Assembly (NCBI GenBank): GCA_002402575.1
Contig: DHGD01000035.1
Location: 1 to 10,417, forward strand
Length of the DNA: 10,417 bases
Direction: 5' to 3'
Source: Syntrophomonas sp. UBA4807
GTDB taxonomy: Bacteria > Bacillota > Syntrophomonadia > Syntrophomonadales > Syntrophomonadaceae
Positions 6,491-10,417 of the stretch are shown piece by piece. A program made the translations under genes and the position numbers. The stretch's first letter is position 1; the number at the start of each line of letters is the position of its first letter. Below the pieces are notes generated by a model. The model was not told where the DNA came from and searched no databases. It saw only the letters and a program-made list of their open reading frames with translations.

Positions 6491-6519
6491 TTGACAAAAC
6501 CCTATATGTCCAATAAAAT
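6491..6519 (+). promoter_or_regulatory. Strong sigma-70 promoter reading toward the transporter
   Basis: A perfect TTGACA (6491-6496), a 17-base spacer and TAAAAT (6514-6519, five of six matches). Predicted transcription start is near 6526. The first intact gene downstream is the transporter at 7005, so the leader would be about 480 bases long. Confidence 0.65.
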
Positions 6520-7004
6520 AAAATCACTTATGTATAGAATATACACTCATTGAATACAATTAATAGGTTAGCCAAACGTCTTATTATAGTGTAAATGTAA
6601 TACTCGGTTTGGGGTATGATTGCAGGTTAAGAAAAGATGTTTCCTCCAACTAAATCCTCGATTTCAGGAAGGAAAGGCAGAGGAGATCGCAGAAAAAACC
6701 GGTATTGCTGTATTCGCCACAAAACTTGCAGCAAAGATCATGACCTAGTTAGACTATTAATTGCCCAACCTAAACCACCTTTCATGGAAAGAACCTATCC
6801 CGTGGCGTACTCGCAGAGATAGAAAAAGAGAGATTATTACGCCGCATTCAATCTACCAGCCTTTGGACCCGGTGACACTGTTTTGGGTTTCTAGGAGGGA
6901 ACCAGTATACTCCAACAAGAGCCCATTGGATTTCTTAATAAGGAGGTGAATTGGCCTAACGGAATCCTGAAATTGTAAGAAGAGGTAAAAAAGGAGGAGT
7001 TTAG

Positions 7005-7625
7005 ATGTCAGGTAATTCATCTTGGGCAAATCCCGCCCCCGCAGGGTTGGCCGCACTAGCGATTGCGTGTTTCACTTTTTATGCGATTTTAACCGGGAAA
7101 GTAGCCGGCACCGCAGCACCCTTGTTAGGTTGCTGGATTATCGGTGGATTTGTAGTTCAGGTTATAGTGGGATTAATCGAATTATCAGAGGGAGCTGTTA
7201 CCGGCGGTAATGTCTTCCTGGTCTTCTCCGCTTTCTTCATGCTTGTCGGCGGAATAGAATTTTTTGTTAAGTTTTATTCGGCTAAGGTGACCGGACTTGC
7301 GGTCGACACCAGAATAGACGGATGGGCATGGATGGTGCTGTGGTTCGTCTTGTGGCTGTGGACCCCGTCTTATTTCAAGGGGCCTCTGGTAATGACGATT
7401 TTAGTATTGGCTCTGGACGTAGCAGTGCCGCTGGTATCGCTGACTGACGGTGGCTGGATTCCTAAAGCTCAGTATTCCCCCATTGCCGGCACTTTCCTGC
7501 TGATATCCGGTATCTGCGGAATTTACATGAGCGCCGCGATAGTGCTAAATACAGAATTCAAGAAAGTTGTGCTGCCTGTTGGCGGTCCTCTTATCAAACC
7601 CGTAGCAGCCAAGATCGAACAGTAA
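7005..7625 (+). CDS. Acetate uptake transporter family protein (GPR1/FUN34/SatP)
   Basis: Integral membrane protein of 206 residues with six predicted transmembrane helices (about 13-30, 38-58, 69-88, 106-121, 127-146 and 159-181), as in the AceTr family that moves acetate, succinate or related short acids with protons. The signature NPAPAGL is at residues 9-15, a variant of the family's NPxPLGL. The second and third helices follow the family pattern of glycine, Gln52, Glu59 and GGN at 67-69. ATG at 7005 has AAGGAGGAG a few bases upstream. It stands alone with its own terminator downstream. Family assignment is firm; the substrate is inferred. Confidence 0.9.
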   Translation: MSGNSSWANPAPAGLAALAIACFTFYAILTGKVAGTAAPLLGCWIIGGFVVQVIVGLIELSEGAVTGGNVFLVFSAFFMLVGGIEFFVKFYSAKVTGLAVDTRIDGWAWMVLWFVLWLWTPSYFKGPLVMTILVLALDVAVPLVSLTDGGWIPKAQYSPIAGTFLLISGICGIYMSAAIVLNTEFKKVVLPVGGPLIKPVAAKIEQ

Positions 7626-7643
7626 TCGGTTTGACGGCTGTTA

Positions 7644-7665
7644 TTTCATTCTGCCAAGGATGAAA
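7644..7665 (+). repeat. Inverted repeat after the transporter gene
   Basis: TTTCATTC, loop TGCCAA, GGATGAAA can form an 8-bp stem (9 with the flanking A-T pair) 19 bases after the transporter stop codon. No T-tract follows, so it is more likely a stabilising or processing hairpin than a terminator, or it may be incidental. Confidence 0.4.
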
Positions 7666-7722
7666 TGAGCCCCTAAGTCTCATAAGATTATCGGGGTACT
7701 CGAGTAAAACGATGGTTTTTTG

Positions 7723-7752
7723 TAAGTGGGTGTAACAGCCCACTTATTTTTT
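7723..7752 (+). terminator. Intrinsic terminator after the transporter gene
   Basis: TAAGTGGG (7723-7730) pairs with CCCACTTA (7739-7746) as an 8-bp perfect stem with an 8-base loop, followed directly by TTTTTT (7747-7752). It separates the transporter transcript from the downstream ParA-like gene. Confidence 0.85.
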
Positions 7753-7823
7753 CTGCTTCTATAATGGCAGGACCACCCGGTTCATTTGTGGAAAAGCAAC
7801 TTACCAAATAAGGAGACAGACTT

Positions 7824-8573
7824 ATGAAGCTTCTGGCCATATATAACCCCAAAGGAGGCTGCGGTAAAACCACCTCCGCTCTGAATATCGGCTACTGTTT
7901 GCGCCGCCTGGGGTACCGGGTAATACTGATAGACTTGGATCCCCTGGCTTCTTTAAGCTCCATAATGAATATGTCCGCAGGACAACCGGATACTTATCAA
8001 TGGCTCAGAAAGCAGATTTTCGAACCGGAGTTTGAAGAAGTGCGCGGCGTCGCCTTTGTACCTGCGGGACGCAACCTGGCTGCGCTAGAGGTGGAGATGT
8101 CCGGAGTAGTAGGCAGGGAAACCTTGCTAAAAAGCTCTCTGGCTGATATAGCGGGGTATGATTACGCGCTGACAGACTGTCCGCCGGGGTTCAGTCTGCT
8201 CAACATCAATGCGCTGTGTGCCGCCGATGAAGTGGTTGTTCCAGTTTTGGCTGAGCACCTGGATCTCACGGTTTTGCCTTTTTTAGTGGATACTCTGTCC
8301 GCAGTGAGAAAGCACCTCAACCCGAGCCTGGCTGTGCGCGGCTTGTTTGTCAACCGCTTGGGCCGCCGCAAGGTCAACAAAGAGTCCACTGCCGAAATAA
8401 ACCGGCTTTTCCCCGGTCTGGTAATGAAAAGCCTGATTCGCGACAATGTATCTATTACCGAATCCCCGGCCTACGGCCTGGATGTCCTGGCCTACCGTCC
8501 TGAAAGCCATGGGGCAGTCGATTATCTGCGGTTGGCCAAGGAGATTGCCTCCTTCCCAGCGGCGAGACTTTAA
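7824..8573 (+). CDS. Orphan ParA/MinD-family P-loop ATPase
   Basis: A 249-residue soluble ATPase of the ParA/Soj class. The deviant Walker A is KGGCGKTT (residues 10-17), with the signature Lys10 that lets ParA-type dimers form. The Walker A' region is LIDLDPLAS (35-43) and Walker B is ALTDCPPG with Asp118. Such proteins position chromosomes, plasmids or protein complexes, or act as switches. No ParB or centromere-like repeat is next to it, and it lacks an N-terminal helix-turn-helix, so a chromosomal or plasmid partition role cannot be claimed. ATG follows AAGGAGA (7810-7816) at seven bases. Its stop codon overlaps the stop of the convergent desulfurase-like gene. Family certain, role unknown. 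Confidence 0.92.
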   Translation: MKLLAIYNPKGGCGKTTSALNIGYCLRRLGYRVILIDLDPLASLSSIMNMSAGQPDTYQWLRKQIFEPEFEEVRGVAFVPAGRNLAALEVEMSGVVGRETLLKSSLADIAGYDYALTDCPPGFSLLNINALCAADEVVVPVLAEHLDLTVLPFLVDTLSAVRKHLNPSLAVRGLFVNRLGRRKVNKESTAEINRLFPGLVMKSLIRDNVSITESPAYGLDVLAYRPESHGAVDYLRLAKEIASFPAARL

Positions 8574-9709
8574 CTACTGGCTATCTGCCTTATGGCCTCA
8601 ACCACCGTATGAATATCACTGCTTCCAGTAAAGCATCCCGGACTTATCCGGCATGCTCCGGTGGCTGCGGTTCCTATGGTTTGATGAGCCAGGGGAGCGC
8701 AGTGCATCCCCGAGCGGGTAATAATACCATATTCCTGATCCAGCCTCAGGCTTATCTCTCCGCAGTCCAAACCATTTATGTTGAAGGAGACTACCGCTGT
8801 CATGCGGCGGGCATCACCGGGTCCATATACGGTCAGCCCAGGTATGTTCCGCAATTCCCTGATCAAAATGTCGGTCAGCTCTAATTCGTGACGGCGAATA
8901 TTTTCCATGCCGGTTTTAAAGATAAATGCAATCCCGGCAGCCAAACCGGCAATGCCTGGCGTATTGGGAGTGCCTGACTCCAGGCGGTCCGGCATCACAG
9001 CAGGTTGTTCCAGCAGTTCGGAAGCTGACCCCGTACCTCCCTCTTTGAGCAGGCGCAGTTCCACCCGGGGGTCAACATAAATGCCTCCCGTGCCTTGGGG
9101 ACCCAAAAGGCCCTTGTGCCCGGTAAAAGTCAAAATGTCGATGTTGGCGTCCTGAACGTCTATGGGCACCACCCCTGCCGTTTGGGCGCTGTCGATCATG
9201 AATATCAGACCGTGCCGTCTGGCTATCCGCCCCACCTCCTCGATAGGCAGAATAGTACCGGTCAAGTTGGAGGCGTGCAGCATACAGATCATGCGGGTGT
9301 TTGGTTTTATAAGAGGCGTGATATGGTCCGGATTCAAAGACCCGTCAGCCGCGCAGGGAACCGGGGTCCATTCCACGCCTTGCTGGGAAAGGGCATAAAG
9401 CGGCCGGGCCACCGCGTTGTGTTCCATGCTGCTGGTGATGACGTGGTCACCCGGCTTCAATATACCTTTCAGGCCGATATTGATAGCGTCGGTGATATTG
9501 GCCGTAAACGCGATTTGAGCGGCATCGCTGATGTTAAAGAGCCGGGCCAGCAGTTCCCGGCATTCCAGCATTATCGCTCCGGCCCGGAGCGTAGCCCGAT
9601 GGCTGCCCCGCCCCGGACTGCCCCCGAGATTGCGGTTGAAATGATCTATAGCCTTATAAACCTCTTCCGGTTTGGGAAAGCTGGTGGCGGCATTGTCCAT
9701 ATAAATCAA
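8570..9709 (-). CDS. Cysteine desulfurase-family PLP enzyme (EGC clade, possible selenium/sulfur donor)
   Basis: Class V aminotransferase-fold enzyme of 379 residues. Visible are YMDNAATSFPKP at the N-terminus, MEHNA with His97, DSAQ (173-176) for cofactor binding, FTGHKG with PLP lysine Lys199, and RSGMHCAPLAH with the likely catalytic Cys337. It fits a clade of cysteine desulfurase/selenocysteine lyase relatives with a short N-terminus whose reaction is not settled. The start is a TTG at 9709, giving MIYMDNAAT, the usual family N-terminus; GGGAG at 9721-9725 is 11 bases upstream. The internal ATG at 9700 would be three residues shorter. It lies 20 bases after yedF in the same direction, so it probably works with YedF in moving sulfur or selenium. 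That partnership is inferred from context. Confidence 0.92.
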   Translation of the reverse strand: MIYMDNAATSFPKPEEVYKAIDHFNRNLGGSPGRGSHRATLRAGAIMLECRELLARLFNISDAAQIAFTANITDAINIGLKGILKPGDHVITSSMEHNAVARPLYALSQQGVEWTPVPCAADGSLNPDHITPLIKPNTRMICMLHASNLTGTILPIEEVGRIARRHGLIFMIDSAQTAGVVPIDVQDANIDILTFTGHKGLLGPQGTGGIYVDPRVELRLLKEGGTGSASELLEQPAVMPDRLESGTPNTPGIAGLAAGIAFIFKTGMENIRRHELELTDILIRELRNIPGLTVYGPGDARRMTAVVSFNINGLDCGEISLRLDQEYGIITRSGMHCAPLAHQTIGTAATGACRISPGCFTGSSDIHTVVEAIRQIASS

Positions 9710-9729
9710 TTTGTGAGCTTCTCCCTTCG

Positions 9730-10335
9730 CTAAATGGTGAGATTATGAGCGGTCTTGGTCAATATCTCCATGGCGGTATACATATTGGTTACAGCTCCCA
9801 CCGCAAGCTGTTCCTTTTTGTCATAAAAGTCCAGGCAGGTGCCACAGCTTAGAACAGATATTCCCATGTCCTCCAGAGCCTGCAATTGATCTAAGACCGG
9901 GGAACCTTGCACCGTGAGCAAGACCCCGCGGTTCATGAAAATGACATATTTTATGCCGGCGGTCTCACTGAGGGTATATAGAAAGCTTTTCATCAGCACC
10001 TGGCCCAGTTCCGCATCACCGCAGCCGAACAGATCACTTTTGACCAGAATGGAAACCTCCGGGAGAAGGGGACGGTTGTCGCGTTCAGTTTTATTCTGGG
10101 GGGCTGCAAGTGAAAATGGTGTGGATTTCTTGTGCATGGTAATATGGAAAATGTCTTCCTGTTGTTCTACGATAACATCATAGCCCTGACTTACGCCCAG
10201 TTTGCTAACATTCTCCCGCGCCGCCAGATTGTCGACCATGATTACTATATGCTCCTCGCCCTGGTCGATTCCTCTTTTGGTGAGCATCACCGGCTCCGGG
10301 CAGTTCAAACCCCTGGCATCGATTGTGAATGGCAA
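9730..10335 (-). CDS. yedF: Selenium metabolism protein YedF
   Basis: Two-domain cytoplasmic protein. The first 70 residues are a TusA/SirA-like domain with DARGLNCPEPV, whose CPxP cysteine is the known sulfur-carrying position in TusA. The second half is a DsrE-like domain that ends with SVLSCGTCLDFY and VGAVTNMY, typical of YedF from selenium-using bacteria. Family members occur with selD and other selenium genes; the exact role is unknown. The frame is open from an ATG at 10371, but the promoter would start transcription only about three bases before that codon. TTG at 10335 has GAAAGG (10345-10350) nine bases upstream and starts the protein at PFTIDARG, as is usual. ATG at 10344 directly abuts that site. 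I chose TTG (201 aa), with the start uncertain and the identity firm. Confidence 0.9.
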   Translation of the reverse strand: MPFTIDARGLNCPEPVMLTKRGIDQGEEHIVIMVDNLAARENVSKLGVSQGYDVIVEQQEDIFHITMHKKSTPFSLAAPQNKTERDNRPLLPEVSILVKSDLFGCGDAELGQVLMKSFLYTLSETAGIKYVIFMNRGVLLTVQGSPVLDQLQALEDMGISVLSCGTCLDFYDKKEQLAVGAVTNMYTAMEILTKTAHNLTI

Positions 10336-10380
10336 CGTCCTCATCCTTTCTGATGGCATTAAATTTAGCATGTTATAATT

Positions 10381-10409
10381 AATATACCATTCAATTATTA
10401 TACTTTAAA
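10381..10409 (-). promoter_or_regulatory. Promoter of the yedF unit
   Basis: On the minus strand TTTAAA (10404-10409), a 17-base spacer and TATATT (10381-10386). The -10 box matches five of six bases. Predicted transcription start is near 10374, so the unit is probably yedF plus the desulfurase-like gene. Confidence 0.6.
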
Positions 10410-10417
10410 TAATATTT

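Larger units (their letters stand above)
6270..7004. other. 735-bp interval without an intact gene; promoters and possible gene debris
   Basis: No convincing intact gene is present on either strand. The left end holds the selenoprotein operon's promoter and ribosome binding site. A 10-bp palindrome AAAGGCCTTT lies at 6363-6372. A sigma-54-like match is at 6404-6419 and a good sigma-70 promoter at 6491-6519, both pointing right. From about 6640 to 6950 the plus strand has short coding-like pieces in different frames: EEIAEKTGIAVFATKLAAKI (before a stop at 6746-6748), SRGVLAEIEKERLLRRIQ (before a stop at 6873-6875) and VSRREPVY. The last two faintly recall the C-terminal Fis-type helix-turn-helix of sigma-54 activators, so this may be a decayed regulator gene. 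A ribosome-binding-like AAGGAGGTGA at about 6940-6949 has no usable reading frame after it. The debris reading is weak. Confidence 0.3.

Noticed and set aside
6873..6875. TGA after the SRGVLAEIEKERLLRRIQ fragment as a selenocysteine codon
   Set aside because: The fragment has no proper start, the residues after the TGA show no recognisable redox motif and the frame ends soon after. Gene debris is more likely.
7644..7665. Hairpin after the transporter as its terminator
   Set aside because: It has no T-tract. The stem at 7723-7746 with six Ts is the better terminator.

Overview
The window looks like chromosomal DNA of an anaerobic, spore-former-type Firmicute (class Clostridia) of roughly 50% GC. 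The grounds are strong AAGGAGG-type ribosome binding sites, a SEC-C-tagged methionine aminopeptidase of the clostridial kind, a PdxS/PdxT-type vitamin B6 pathway, and genes found only in selenium-using organisms. I cannot name the genus.

Left part (1-3650): pdxS and pdxT lie on the minus strand and encode the two subunits of pyridoxal 5'-phosphate (PLP) synthase. They are divergent from a plus-strand MocR/PdxR-type regulator, a GntR-like DNA-binding domain fused to an aminotransferase-like domain. The 144-bp divergent region holds a perfect palindrome, and an exact 16-bp sequence occurs there and again inside the first codons of the regulator. This looks like a PLP-sensing control switch. A small unrecognised gene follows the regulator.

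Middle part (3653-6330): on the minus strand, reading right to left, are a small thioredoxin-like protein, a short-chain dehydrogenase/reductase, a type I methionine aminopeptidase, and a dCMP deaminase-like gene that probably has its own promoter. The small protein is the most striking item. The reading frame continues upstream through one in-frame TGA to an ATG with a perfect ribosome binding site, and a hairpin with the geometry of a bacterial SECIS element lies just after the TGA. I read it as a 117-residue selenoprotein with a U-x-C motif. A start codon downstream of the TGA would lose the predicted redox site.

Right part (6330-10417): a 735-bp interval without an intact gene carries a good sigma-70 promoter, a weaker sigma-54-like match and possible gene debris. 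It precedes an acetate-transporter-family gene (GPR1/FUN34/SatP) that ends in a clear terminator, followed by an orphan ParA-like ATPase. Convergent to these, on the minus strand, are yedF (selenium metabolism) and a PLP-dependent cysteine desulfurase-family enzyme. These form a two-gene unit that fits selenium or sulfur handling and supports the selenoprotein reading about 2.3 kb away.

The main theme is the coexistence of a probable unannotated selenoprotein, selenium-metabolism genes and a self-regulated PLP supply module. The functional link between them is inference from proximity.
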